Shown here piece by piece: positions 23,868-32,112 of a stretch of DNA of 64,000 bases (position 1 is the first letter of the stretch; every line of letters starts with the position of its first letter). Both the position numbers and the translations under genes were made by a program. Source of the DNA: JAICJR01 sp036494715 (GTDB lineage: Bacteria; Actinomycetota; Thermoleophilia; Solirubrobacterales; Thermoleophilaceae); NCBI GenBank assembly GCA_036494715.1, contig DASXNY010000076.1, positions 3,150 to 67,149 on the forward strand, read 5' to 3'. A model generated the notes under the pieces. The model had not been told where the DNA came from and searched no databases. It worked only from the letters and a program-made list of their open reading frames with translations.

Positions 23868-24902
23868 CTAGGCGATCTTGAGCACGACGATCACCACGAG
23901 CAGCAGGGTGATCAGCGCTCCGGCGGCGATCATGCGCGCGGTGGTGTCCGCCGCGTCGACCGCCTTCGGCAGCCGCGAGCGGTGACGCCCGGGCGTGTGG
24001 GGCGATGGCGGGCCCGGCTGGCGCGCGAGGTCCGCCGCCGACACCGCCGGGAAGCCGGCGCCGCGGCCGAGAGCGGCATCGCGCTCGGCGAGCGCGCGTG
24101 CCGCTGTCTCCACGGCATCGTCCCGTTCGGCCGCGATCGCGTCGCGCTCGCGCTGTGCCTCGTCGCGGGCGTGGATCGCCGACGCGCGCTCGCGCTCGGC
24201 CTCCACGCGCCCCTCCGCCACGGCCGCGCTCTCGGCCTGAGCCTGCTCGCGGCGGCGCTCGTTCTCCTCACGCGCGCGCAGGGCGCGGTCACGGTCCTCG
24301 GAAGCCGCCTCGAGCTCGCGCATCGCCCGATCGCGCTCGCTCAGCGCAGCGTCCCGCTCGCGCAGCCCCTCGTCGCGCTCGCGCACCACCGCCGCGTCCG
24401 CGGCGCGCGCCTCCTCGAGCTCCGCGCGAGCGCGATCGGCGTCGGCCTCCGCCGCCTGCTTGTCGGCCAGCAGCGCCTCGCGCTCCTCGCGCAGCCAGGC
24501 GACCTCGCTGTCGAGCCGACGCCTGCGCGTCTCCGACTCCTCGAGCCGCGTCCGCAGCGTCGGCTTGCGGCCGGCCGCGGACCGGGACTTCTCCTCCGGC
24601 TCGTGCGCCAGCGCCACCACCACGCTCGGCGCCACCGCCAGTTCCGCCTGGCCGGGATCGGGCGAGTCGCCCTCCCAGGGGAACGCGGCGATCCAATCCT
24701 GCCCGTCCTCGGCCGCCCACGGCTTGTGCTCGAGCGTCGCCAGCAGGTTGCGCTCGCCGTCGTTGGTCTGCACGGTCAGCGCCGGGCGGACGAAGCGCAG
24801 CCCGCGCACGCCGTACCAGCGGCCCACTATCTCTAGCCGATCCTCTCCCGTCTGCTCGAACCTGTCGAGCTGGAAGGCGACCCGCCCGCCATCCGGACTC
24901 AC
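23868..24902 (-). CDS. Tail-anchored coiled-coil protein
   Basis: A 344-residue protein with a compact N-terminal beta domain (about 1-110; LDRFEQTGEDRLEIVGRWYG and HKPWAAEDGQDWIAAFPWEG), a charged coiled coil (about 115-280) of E/R/A-rich heptads (RERDAALSERDRAMRELEAA), a Pro/basic linker, and one C-terminal membrane segment (AAGALITLLLVVIVVLKIA). With no signal peptide it should be tail-anchored with the coil in the cytoplasm. Function is unknown; the layout suits a scaffold or envelope organiser. The GTG start sits directly after the terminator of the upstream gene, so it may be expressed from a leaderless or read-through message. Confidence 0.75.
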   Translation of the reverse strand: MSPDGGRVAFQLDRFEQTGEDRLEIVGRWYGVRGLRFVRPALTVQTNDGERNLLATLEHKPWAAEDGQDWIAAFPWEGDSPDPGQAELAVAPSVVVALAHEPEEKSRSAAGRKPTLRTRLEESETRRRRLDSEVAWLREEREALLADKQAAEADADRARAELEEARAADAAVVRERDEGLRERDAALSERDRAMRELEAASEDRDRALRAREENERRREQAQAESAAVAEGRVEAERERASAIHARDEAQRERDAIAAERDDAVETAARALAERDAALGRGAGFPAVSAADLARQPGPPSPHTPGRHRSRLPKAVDAADTTARMIAAGALITLLLVVIVVLKIA

Positions 24903-24904
24903 CC

Positions 24905-24943
24905 CAAAAAGGATACGGCGGCGCGCCTTTCGGTCGCGCCGCC
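24905..24943 (-). terminator. Rho-independent terminator
   Basis: On the minus strand, stem GGCGGCGCG/CGCGCCGCC (9 bp, 24917-24943) with a 9-base loop is followed within 6 bases by a five-T run (24906-24910 as A on plus). It ends transcription of the membrane protein gene at 24957-25424. Confidence 0.8.
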
Positions 24944-24956
24944 GCCTGCTCGGTGG

Positions 24957-25424
24957 CTAGCCGATGAGTAGAAGAACGAAGGAAGCCAGCACCGCGAAGC
25001 CGCCCAGGATGAGCCCGGCGGTGGCCATTCTGCGGCCCTGTTCCGCGGGCGTGGCGTCGCGCTGAGACAGCGATAGCGCGATCGCCGCCGCCCCCACCCC
25101 GAAGACCACTCCGGTCCAGAACACCACGCCGACGATGATCGACACGATGCCGAGGATCAGCGCGCTGCGGTTGGCGCGCGCGCTCGCGCGACGCTCACGC
25201 GGTACGAGCCAGAGCAGAAGACCGGCCATGATCGCCAGGTCCACGACGATGAACACGATCATGCCGATCACGTCGCTCGTGCTGCCCGGCAGCCAGCCGA
25301 CCGGCATTCCGATCAGGAGCAGCAGCGCGCACGCGAGCGAGATGTTGCGGTCCCGCGTGCCGGTAACCGGTGGGGCAGACTCGAGCGGTGAAACGGTGTC
25401 AGTTGTGACTGATGGATTGGTCAT
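24957..25424 (-). CDS. Four-TM DUF4190-like membrane protein
   Basis: ATG 25424 gives 155 residues: a polar N-terminus (NPSVTTDTVSPLESAPPVTG), two helices (LACALLLLIGMPVGWLPG; GMIVFIVVDLAIMAGLLLWLV), a basic loop (PRERRASARANRS), then the pair ALILGIVSIIVGVVFWTGVV and ATAGLILGGFAVLASFVLLLIG typical of DUF4190-like proteins. A TATAGG box at about 25431-25436 on this strand is only a few bases from ATG, so the message is probably nearly leaderless. Upstream extension of the frame into nucS is spurious. Function unknown. Confidence 0.75.
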   Translation of the reverse strand: MTNPSVTTDTVSPLESAPPVTGTRDRNISLACALLLLIGMPVGWLPGSTSDVIGMIVFIVVDLAIMAGLLLWLVPRERRASARANRSALILGIVSIIVGVVFWTGVVFGVGAAAIALSLSQRDATPAEQGRRMATAGLILGGFAVLASFVLLLIG

Positions 25425-25471
25425 GCCCCACCTATACATCAGCTTTGCCCCATTTGGGAGAAACTGAGCGG

Positions 25472-26137
25472 CTAGGCAAACAGCGTGAGGTCTGGCTCGC
25501 GCTCGCCGCGCAGCACCGCGAGGTCCACCTCGACGCAGTCGATCCCGCGCGCCTCGGCGAGGACGCGCGCCTGGGGCTTGATCGACTGCGCGGCGAGCAC
25601 GCCGCGGCACGAGCCCATCGACGGGTCCTGGTGGATGCGCTCGAGGTAGCGCGTGAGCTGCTCCACCGCGGAGATCGTGCCGAGCCGCTTGATCTCGACG
25701 GCGATCCAATCCTCCTCGGCGTCGCGGCACATGAGGTCGACCGGGCCGATGTCGGTCGGCCACTCGCGGCGGACGAGCCGAAAGCCCTCTCCGCACCAGT
25801 CGGGCGTCGCCGCCAGCAGCTCCTGCAACTCGCGCTCGACGCCGTCCTTCTGGAGCGCGGCCGCCTCGCCCATGTCGTGGGTCGTGTCGGACACGATCTC
25901 GGCGAGCCGGATGTCGAGCCGGTCCTCGCCGCCGAGCTTGCGCACGACGATCTCGCCGTCGAACTCCTCGATCACGGTCGGCGGCGTCATCCAGTTCTCC
26001 GGCTTGTAGCCGCCGGCGTCGGAGTGCACCATCACCGAGCCGTCCGACTTGAACATCAGCAGCCGCAGCGCCTCCGGGAGGACGGCGGAGAGGCGGCCCG
26101 AATAGCGGACCTCGCAGCGTGCGACCACCAAGCGCAT
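25472..26137 (-). CDS. nucS: NucS/EndoMS mismatch-specific endonuclease
   Basis: A 221-residue protein matching NucS: N-terminal DNA-binding beta domain (opening RLVVARCEVRYSGRLSAVLP), then a RecB-like nuclease domain with catalytic Asp134 (GPVDLMC), Glu148 and Lys150 (AVEIK), the same D-14-E-2-K spacing as the archaeal enzyme. It ends in DLTLFA, the clamp-binding tail that recruits it to DnaN. NucS cuts both strands at mismatches and replaces MutS/MutL repair in actinobacteria and archaea. This is the strongest taxonomic marker in the window. Confidence 0.95.
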   Translation of the reverse strand: MRLVVARCEVRYSGRLSAVLPEALRLLMFKSDGSVMVHSDAGGYKPENWMTPPTVIEEFDGEIVVRKLGGEDRLDIRLAEIVSDTTHDMGEAAALQKDGVERELQELLAATPDWCGEGFRLVRREWPTDIGPVDLMCRDAEEDWIAVEIKRLGTISAVEQLTRYLERIHQDPSMGSCRGVLAAQSIKPQARVLAEARGIDCVEVDLAVLRGEREPDLTLFA

Positions 26138-26228
26138 GAGTTGGGCAGCGTAGGCACGTCATCGGACACGCCGCCCCTCGTCGGGCGGCGACGGGACGGC
26201 GTGAGGCGATGTGACAGGATCGTGCCCC

Positions 26229-27101
26229 ATGGACCTCGGGCGCGTTGGAGTCTGGAGCAGAGAGCTGCGCTTCTACGAGGACCGCGGCGCGGTGACCGAG
26301 GCGGCCGCGGAGGTCGAGGAGCTCGGCTATACGGCGATCTTCATCCCGGGCGGCGCGGGCGGCGACGTCATGGAGAGCTCCCAGCAGCTACTCGAGTCGA
26401 CTCGGCGAGTACCGGTGGCGCCCGGGATTCTCAACGTCTGGATGCACGACCCGGAGGAGGTGGCCGGCGCCACCGCCCGCCTCGAGGAGTCGCACCCCGG
26501 CCGCTTCGAGCTGGGACTAGGGATCAGCCACGCGCCCGCGGTGAACAAGGACGAGCCCGGCCGCTACCGCAAGCCGCTCACGAAGATGCGCAGCTACCTC
26601 GACGAGCTCGACTCCGCCTCGCACCCGGTGCCGCCCGAGCGGCGCTTCCTCGCCGCGCTCGGCCCGAGGATGCTCGAGCTCTCGCGGGACCGCAGCGCCG
26701 GCGCCCACCCCTACTTCGTGCCGGTCGAGCACACCTCCTACGCGCGCGAGCTCCTCGGGCCGGGCGTGCTGCTCGCGCCCGAGCAGGCGGTGCTGCTCGA
26801 GACAGACCCCGCCGCGGCACGCGAGGGCGCCCGCGCGCACATGGAGCGCTACCTCCAGCTCCCGAACTACACGAACAACCTGCTGCGCCACGGCTTCGCC
26901 GAGGACGACCTGCGCGACGGTGGCAGCGACCGCCTGGTCGACGCCATCGTGGCCTGGGGCGACGAGGCCGCGATCGCCGAGCGCGTGCGCGCCCACCACG
27001 AGGCGGGCGCCGACCACGTGTGCATCCAGGTGGTGGGCGTCACGGGCGGAGGGCTCCCGCGCGAGGCCTGGCGGCGGCTCGCGCCAGCGCTCGCGCGCTG
27101 A
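26229..27101 (+). CDS. LLM-class F420-dependent oxidoreductase
   Basis: ATG 26229 gives 290 residues of a luciferase-like TIM-barrel: DLGRVGVWSRELRF, GYTAIFIPGGAGGDVMESSQ, VAPGILNVWMHDPE, and GRFELGLGISHAPAVNK, which is the cofactor-loop region typical of the F420-using branch (TIGR03620-like), and EAGADHVCIQVVG near the end. Substrate unknown. F420 biosynthesis is not encoded in this window. GTG 26211 is possible but adds a non-conserved peptide. It faces away from nucS and converges on the MFS gene. Confidence 0.88.
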   Translation: MDLGRVGVWSRELRFYEDRGAVTEAAAEVEELGYTAIFIPGGAGGDVMESSQQLLESTRRVPVAPGILNVWMHDPEEVAGATARLEESHPGRFELGLGISHAPAVNKDEPGRYRKPLTKMRSYLDELDSASHPVPPERRFLAALGPRMLELSRDRSAGAHPYFVPVEHTSYARELLGPGVLLAPEQAVLLETDPAAAREGARAHMERYLQLPNYTNNLLRHGFAEDDLRDGGSDRLVDAIVAWGDEAAIAERVRAHHEAGADHVCIQVVGVTGGGLPREAWRRLAPALAR

Positions 27102-27134
27102 GATCAGAGACGCGCGCCGGTCCGCTCGCGACGG

Positions 27135-28328
27135 CTAGTCCCCGCGCCTGCCGAGCGAGAGAGCCGGGATCAGGCGCGGGCGGCGCCCGGCTGAGCCCTC
27201 GCCCACCGGAGCCGCGGCGGGAGCGAGCACCATGACCAGCACCCCGGCGAGCGTCAGCAGCAGGCAGGCGAAGCGCAGCGACGTGAGCTGCGCCGCGCCG
27301 CCGATGATGGGCGGACCGGCGAGGAAGCCGAGATACCCGAGCGAGCTGACCGCCGCGAGCGCCGGGCCCGTTGAGACGCCCGGCTCGTCGGCCCCCGAGC
27401 GGAAGAGCGTGGGCACGACGCCCGCGAGGCCGAGGCCGAGCGCCAGGAAGCCGGCCACAGCGGCGGGTGCGCTGCCCGCGGCGAGCCCGGCCGCGAAGCC
27501 GACCGCGGCGAGCGCGCCCGAGCGTCGCAGCAGTCCTACCGCGCCCCAGCGCTTCCAGAGCGGGTCGGCCAGCAGCCGGCCACTGCCCATGCCGACGCTG
27601 AACACCGCGTAGGCCACGGCGCCGAGCGCGGCGGAGCCGGCGAGGTCGTCGCGGACGAGCTTGGCGCTCCAGTCGGAGGCGCCGCCCTCGGCGACGAGAC
27701 AGAAGAAGCAGGCGACGCCGAGCAGCAGCAAGCGTCGCGGCATCCGCGTCCAGCGCATCCGCGGGGCGCCGGCGTCGGGATCCTCGTCGCGCCGCAGCAG
27801 CGGCGGAATCGCGCTTAGGCCGATGGCCGCGAACAGGATGCCCGCCGCGGCGAGGTGCGGCAGCGGGGCCACGTCGAGGCCCGCCGCGAGCGCGCCGAGC
27901 GAGGCGCCTGCGAAGCCGCCGAACGAGAACGCGGCGTGCAGCGACGAGAGGATCGGCTTGCGCAGGTGGCGCTCGATCGAGACGCCCTGGACGTTCATCA
28001 CGGTGTCGAGGGTGGCGTTGGCAAAGCCGACGACGAGCAGGGCGAGCGCGAGCCCGGGCACCGAGCGCGCCAGCGCCGGCAACATGACCGCGAGCGCGAG
28101 AGCGGCCACACCGAGCAGGCAGAACGTCCGGCTCGAGCGTCCGGGCAGCACGCGGCCGACGATCGGGAAGGCGAGCGTGGCGCCGACCGCGGGGGCGAGC
28201 AGCGCGAGCCCGAGCGAGCCGGTGCTGGCGCCGACGCGGTCCGACAGCGCCGGGATGCGCGACGCCCACGACGCGAACAGCGCGCCGTTGACGAAGAAGA
28301 CGACGGTGATCGCCGCGCGCGGACTCAC
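27135..28328 (-). CDS. MFS transporter (YbjJ-type)
   Basis: GTG 28328 overlaps the DeoR stop as GTGA and gives 397 residues with about 12 membrane segments. The opening RAAITVVFFVNGALFASWASRIPAL is characteristic of the YbjJ/FucP-like MFS branch. The central loop (PPLLRRDEDPDAGAPRMRW) divides two six-helix halves. Substrate likely a small sugar-like or drug-like molecule; coupling to a DeoR regulator favours a carbohydrate link, but this is inference. The same frame is open upstream through the DeoR gene; that is composition only. Confidence 0.85.
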   Translation of the reverse strand: MSPRAAITVVFFVNGALFASWASRIPALSDRVGASTGSLGLALLAPAVGATLAFPIVGRVLPGRSSRTFCLLGVAALALAVMLPALARSVPGLALALLVVGFANATLDTVMNVQGVSIERHLRKPILSSLHAAFSFGGFAGASLGALAAGLDVAPLPHLAAAGILFAAIGLSAIPPLLRRDEDPDAGAPRMRWTRMPRRLLLLGVACFFCLVAEGGASDWSAKLVRDDLAGSAALGAVAYAVFSVGMGSGRLLADPLWKRWGAVGLLRRSGALAAVGFAAGLAAGSAPAAVAGFLALGLGLAGVVPTLFRSGADEPGVSTGPALAAVSSLGYLGFLAGPPIIGGAAQLTSLRFACLLLTLAGVLVMVLAPAAAPVGEGSAGRRPRLIPALSLGRRGD

Positions 28329-29080
28329 GCTCGCAGCACCTCGATGCCGGCGGCCAGGTAGGGCGCCAGCTCGCCGTCGTCGACGTCCGCGTCCGTGACC
28401 AGGTGGGTGACCGCGCTGAGCGGGGCGACCACGATCGACATCGCGGTGCCGAGCTTGTCGTGGTCGGCGAGCGCCACGACCTCCGCCGCGCCCTCGATCA
28501 TCGCTGCCTTCACGTGGCGCTCCTCGAGGTCCTCCGTGGTCACCCCGATCTCCGGGTGCAGCCCGCAGACCCCGAGGAACGCGACGTCGGCCCGGATCGT
28601 GCGCAGCGCCTCGATGGCCGTGGCCCCGACCGTCACGAGCGCGTTCGGGCGCAGCGTCCCGCCCACCACGGTCACCTCGAGCAGCGGATGGTCCGCGAGC
28701 GCGAGTGCGATCGGTGGGCTCGTGGTGACGACGCTCGCGCGCAGGTCCCGCGGCAGCGCGCGCGCCACCTGCAGCGTGGTGGTGCCGCCGTCGAGCACGA
28801 CGAGCTGGCCGTCCCGGACGCACTCCGCGGCGCGCCTCGCGATCGACGCCTTGGCCTCGGGCGCCCGCCGCTCGCGACTCGCGAACGGCGACGCGTCGCC
28901 GTGGCGCGGCAGGGCGCCTCCGTGCACGCGGCGCAAGAGGCCCGCCTCGTCGAGCTCGCGCAGGTCGCGCCGGATCGTGTCCGATGAGACGTCGAGCTCG
29001 CCGGTCAGGTCCGCGGCGAGGACGCGGCCCTGAGTGCGCAGGCGGTCGAGGATGAGGGCACGGCGTTCGTCGGTGAGCAT
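28325..29080 (-). CDS. DeoR-family transcriptional regulator
   Basis: ATG 29080 gives 251 residues: N-terminal DeoR winged helix (LTDERRALILDRLRTQGRVL; SSDTIRRDLRELDEAGLLRR) and a C-terminal DeoRC sugar-phosphate sensor domain (VLDGGTTTLQVARALP; VVALADHDKLGTAM). It probably senses a phosphorylated sugar and represses itself and the overlapping MFS gene. Directly upstream lie two 10-base repeats that could be its operator. ATG 29101 would add seven residues (FVYDLA) outside the conserved domain. Confidence 0.93.
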   Translation of the reverse strand: MLTDERRALILDRLRTQGRVLAADLTGELDVSSDTIRRDLRELDEAGLLRRVHGGALPRHGDASPFASRERRAPEAKASIARRAAECVRDGQLVVLDGGTTTLQVARALPRDLRASVVTTSPPIALALADHPLLEVTVVGGTLRPNALVTVGATAIEALRTIRADVAFLGVCGLHPEIGVTTEDLEERHVKAAMIEGAAEVVALADHDKLGTAMSIVVAPLSAVTHLVTDADVDDGELAPYLAAGIEVLRA

Positions 29081-29092
29081 TGCCAGATCGTA

Positions 29093-29112
29093 CACGAACA
29101 TGCACGAACGTG
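29093..29112. promoter_or_regulatory. Tandem 10-mer CACGAAC[AG]TG upstream of DeoR gene
   Basis: CACGAACATG and CACGAACGTG lie back to back, 13 bases before the start of the DeoR gene. Read on the coding strand this is two GTTCGTG units one helical turn apart, a pattern suited to autoregulation by a DeoR dimer. Confidence 0.55.
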
Positions 29113-29143
29113 CAGTCTCGGGCACTCGCGCGCAGAAAGACGC

Positions 29144-29171
29144 GAGCCCCGCCGGGAACCCGGCGGGGCTC
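29144..29171 (-). terminator. Strong hairpin terminator of the ABC exporter gene
   Basis: GAGCCCCGCCGGG and its exact complement (29144-29156 / 29159-29171) form a stem of 11-13 bp; on the minus strand a weak T-rich tail (TCTTTCT) follows. It lies about 130 bases after the exporter stop at 29299. Apart from this and the DeoR repeat, the 218-base gap 29081-29298 holds no recognisable gene. Confidence 0.65.
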
Positions 29172-29298
29172 ACACCTCTCGTGGGAGCGGCTCGCTCAGC
29201 CGCTGATCTTCTATTTGGAGGGATGGGGAGTGGTCCATCCTGTATGTCCCGCGCTGGGGCGCGGTTGCCAAATTGTGCGGCCGGGCGGGTGGTCGGCT

Positions 29299-31167
29299 CT
29301 ACGACACCGTGTCGGAAATTCGCTCGCCGACGGTCGCCTCGAGGTCGAAGCGGTCGTCCGCTACGGCGCCGCGGGCGAGCTCGGCATAGCGGCCTTCGAG
29401 CGCCATCAGCTCGTCGTGCGTCCCGCGTTCCACGATGCGGCCGCGATCGAGCACGAGGATCTGGTCCGCGTTGCGCACGGTGGAGAGCCGATGGGCGATC
29501 GCGATCGTCGTCCGCCCCCGGGCCAGCTCGTCCAGGGCCACCTGCAGCGCGCGCTCGGTCTCGTTGTCGAGCGCGCTGGTGGCCTCGTCGAGCACGAGCA
29601 CCGGCGGGTTGCGCAGCACCGTGCGCGCGATCGCGATGCGCTGCTTCTCGCCGCCCGAGAAGCGGTAGCCGCGCTCTCCCACCATCGTCTCGTAGCCCTC
29701 GGGCAGGGCCGCGATCAGCTCGTGGATCTGGGCGGTGCGAGCGGCGGACTCGATCTCCTCGTCCGTCGCGTCCGGGCAGGCGAAGCGCAGGTTCTCGCGA
29801 ATGCTCGCGTGGAAGAGATAGGTGTCCTGGGACACGAGCCCGACGGTGGCGGCGAGCGAGTCGAGGCTCGCGTCCGCCACGGCCACGCCGTCGATCGTCA
29901 CGCGCCCGCGCTCGGGCTCGTAGAGACGAGCGACCAGATACGCCATCGTGGTCTTGCCCGAGCCGGTCTCCCCCACGATCGCCGTGGTCGTGCCGGCGGG
30001 CACGACGGCGTCGACGTCCGAGAGGGTCCACACGGCGCCCGGGTCGTAACGTAACCAGACGTCCTCGAAGGCCACGTCGCCGCGCACGTCGTGAAGCTCC
30101 ACCGGATGCTCGCGCTCCTGGATGTCGACATCCAGGTCGAGGTACTCGAAGATGCGCGCGAACATCGCGAGCGAGGTCTGCACGTCGAGCCCGACCGAGA
30201 GCAACGACTGCATCGGGAACAGCAGTCGCGTCTGGAGCGTGGTGAACGCCACCACCGTGCCGATCGAGATCGCGTTGCCACCGTGGGCGATGCTCTCGCC
30301 CGCGAACCAGTAGACGGCGGCCGGCATGATCGCGAAGCTCATCTGGACCGAGGCCATGCGCCAGCGCCCGGCCATCCGGCTGCGCACCTCGAGGTCCGCC
30401 AGCTCTTCCGACTCACTGTGGAAGCGGCGCGCCAGCTCCGGCCCGCGCCCCATCGTCTTGCCGAGCAGGATGCCGGACACCGACAGCGACTCCTCGACGA
30501 GCGTCGACATGTCCGCCAGCCGCCCCTGGCGCACCGTCGTGATGCGCTTGCGCTCCTGCCCCACCTTGCGCGTGAGCCAGAGGAAGAACGGCAGCAGCGC
30601 CAGGGAGAAGACGGCGAGCTCCCAGTTGAGCGCGATCATCGCCACGAGCGTTGCGAGCACCGTGGTGACGTTCGACATGATCGAGGTGGCCGTGCTCGTC
30701 ACGACGTTGTCGATGCCGCCGATGTCGTTGGCGATGCGCGACTGGACCTCGCCCGTGTGCGTGCGCGTGAAAAACGCGAGCGACATGCGCTGGAGATGCG
30801 AGTAGACCGCCGCGCGCAGGTCGTGCATCACGCGCTGGCCGACGCTGTTCGAGAGCCAGGTCTGCACGACCCCGATCGCGCCGCTTGCCACCGAGGAGGC
30901 GATCATCCCGAGCACGAGCAGCGTGAGCAGCTTGGTGTCCTTCTCCGGGATGGCCGTGTCGAGGATGCCGCGCAGCAGGAACGGACTCACCACGCCGATG
31001 CCGGCGGACAGCACGATCAGGCCGAGCAGGATCATGAGCCTGCTGCGGTATGCGTGAAACAGCCGCGCGATGCGGCTGAGCGGTACGTAGGCGTCAGGCG
31101 GCAACGGGTCCTGCTGGCGCGGGGGGCCTCCGTTTGCCTCGAGGCGCGCGATCCTCGGGGAAATCAT
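29299..31167 (-). CDS. ABC exporter half-transporter (fused TMD-NBD)
   Basis: A 622-residue type IV ABC exporter. Six-helix membrane domain (about 40-340; SRLMILLGLIVLSAGIGVVS), then an ATPase domain with Walker A GETGSGKTT, Q-loop VSQDTYLF, signature FSGGEKQRIAIA, Walker B VLVLDEATSALD and H-loop AIAHRLSTV. It works as a dimer, so one gene is enough for a homodimer. The family exports lipids, peptides or drugs; MsbA/MDR-like features do not settle the substrate. Ends near the terminator at 29144. Confidence 0.95.
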   Translation of the reverse strand: MISPRIARLEANGGPPRQQDPLPPDAYVPLSRIARLFHAYRSRLMILLGLIVLSAGIGVVSPFLLRGILDTAIPEKDTKLLTLLVLGMIASSVASGAIGVVQTWLSNSVGQRVMHDLRAAVYSHLQRMSLAFFTRTHTGEVQSRIANDIGGIDNVVTSTATSIMSNVTTVLATLVAMIALNWELAVFSLALLPFFLWLTRKVGQERKRITTVRQGRLADMSTLVEESLSVSGILLGKTMGRGPELARRFHSESEELADLEVRSRMAGRWRMASVQMSFAIMPAAVYWFAGESIAHGGNAISIGTVVAFTTLQTRLLFPMQSLLSVGLDVQTSLAMFARIFEYLDLDVDIQEREHPVELHDVRGDVAFEDVWLRYDPGAVWTLSDVDAVVPAGTTTAIVGETGSGKTTMAYLVARLYEPERGRVTIDGVAVADASLDSLAATVGLVSQDTYLFHASIRENLRFACPDATDEEIESAARTAQIHELIAALPEGYETMVGERGYRFSGGEKQRIAIARTVLRNPPVLVLDEATSALDNETERALQVALDELARGRTTIAIAHRLSTVRNADQILVLDRGRIVERGTHDELMALEGRYAELARGAVADDRFDLEATVGERISDTVS

Positions 31168-31192
31168 CTCCCCAGAGCGTAGTGCCGGGCGA

Positions 31193-32041
31193 CTAGCTGG
31201 GAGCGCTGCCGCCGCCCGGCGTCGCGGCCGAGTCGAGCACGCCGTTGCCGTTCAGATCGGTCTGACCGATCAGCTCGAGGTCCGGCACGATCTTCTGCGG
31301 CTGGCTCGTGAGGAGGTCGTCGACAACCGTGTGCAGGAGCGGGCCGGGGTCGCGCAGGCTCTGCGCATTCCAGCCGAACGCGCGGTGATCGTCGAAGTAG
31401 CCGCCGTCGACCGATCTGTCGGGCGGCGCGCCCGTCGCGGGGTTGCCGAACACCGTGTTCGTGTCACCGTTGTTGGTCCAGCCGGCGCGCAGCAGCGCGT
31501 CGAGCGAGCCGAGATCCGTCGGGCTGCCCGTATCGGCGCCCACCACCTGCACCTGGTGCGTACCCGTCTTCTTGAACCAGCACTTCGAGCAGCGCGTGGC
31601 GAGCGGCAGCCCCTTGCCACAGCTCGCGCAGGTATGTCCGCCGCTCGCCCGCGACGGGAAGTGCAGGATCACGCTGCCCGCGTCGTAGTCCACCTTCGAC
31701 GCCCGCGCGCTGGTTGACGCGCTCCCGGTCACCCGGTTGACCGCCACCAGCAGCAGCTCGTAGCGCAGCGGCGAGATGGCGATACGCCGGCGCGCGTAGA
31801 AGAAGCGCACCGAGTCGGGCATCGCGAAGCGATTCGGGAGCGTCAGCGAGAGGCGGCTCGGCGGGGTGCCGCGGCCGTGCTTCTGCACCGTCACCTCCAC
31901 CGCGGCGACGCTTACGTGGCCCGGCGTCGGGAGGGCGAGCTTGTAGACCGTCGGCTTGATCGTGGTGCGCGCGGACGCGGGCACGGCGCAGCACAGAAGA
32001 GCCCCCGCCAGCGCCAGTCCGAGCACCAGGCGGGCTGGCAT
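31193..32041 (-). CDS. Secreted protein with zinc-ribbon-like and EF-hand-like motifs
   Basis: ATG 32041 gives 282 residues with a signal peptide (PARLVLGLALAGALLCCAVPASA). After a beta-rich domain, CASCGKGLPLATRCSKC carries two Cys-x-x-Cys pairs in a treble-clef-like arrangement, unusual for an exported protein. The C-terminus has DLNGNGVLDSAATPG, resembling a calcium-binding EF-hand or dockerin loop, and GDTNTVFGNPATGAPPD. No known family is recognised. It is probably metal-stabilised and extracellular. The upstream ATG 32068 is a possible longer start. Confidence 0.65.
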   Translation of the reverse strand: MPARLVLGLALAGALLCCAVPASARTTIKPTVYKLALPTPGHVSVAAVEVTVQKHGRGTPPSRLSLTLPNRFAMPDSVRFFYARRRIAISPLRYELLLVAVNRVTGSASTSARASKVDYDAGSVILHFPSRASGGHTCASCGKGLPLATRCSKCWFKKTGTHQVQVVGADTGSPTDLGSLDALLRAGWTNNGDTNTVFGNPATGAPPDRSVDGGYFDDHRAFGWNAQSLRDPGPLLHTVVDDLLTSQPQKIVPDLELIGQTDLNGNGVLDSAATPGGGSAPS

Positions 32042-32112
32042 TCCGGAACGTGCGATGCCCCCGACCATACGGGAACGAACACGGCTGAGGCCCGTCGGTA
32101 GCGGACCTCGCG

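Noticed and set aside
27135..30031. Long minus-strand frame extensions upstream of the MFS and DeoR genes
   Set aside because: Conserved homology begins only at the GTG 28328 and ATG 29080 starts; the rest lies over other coding sequence.
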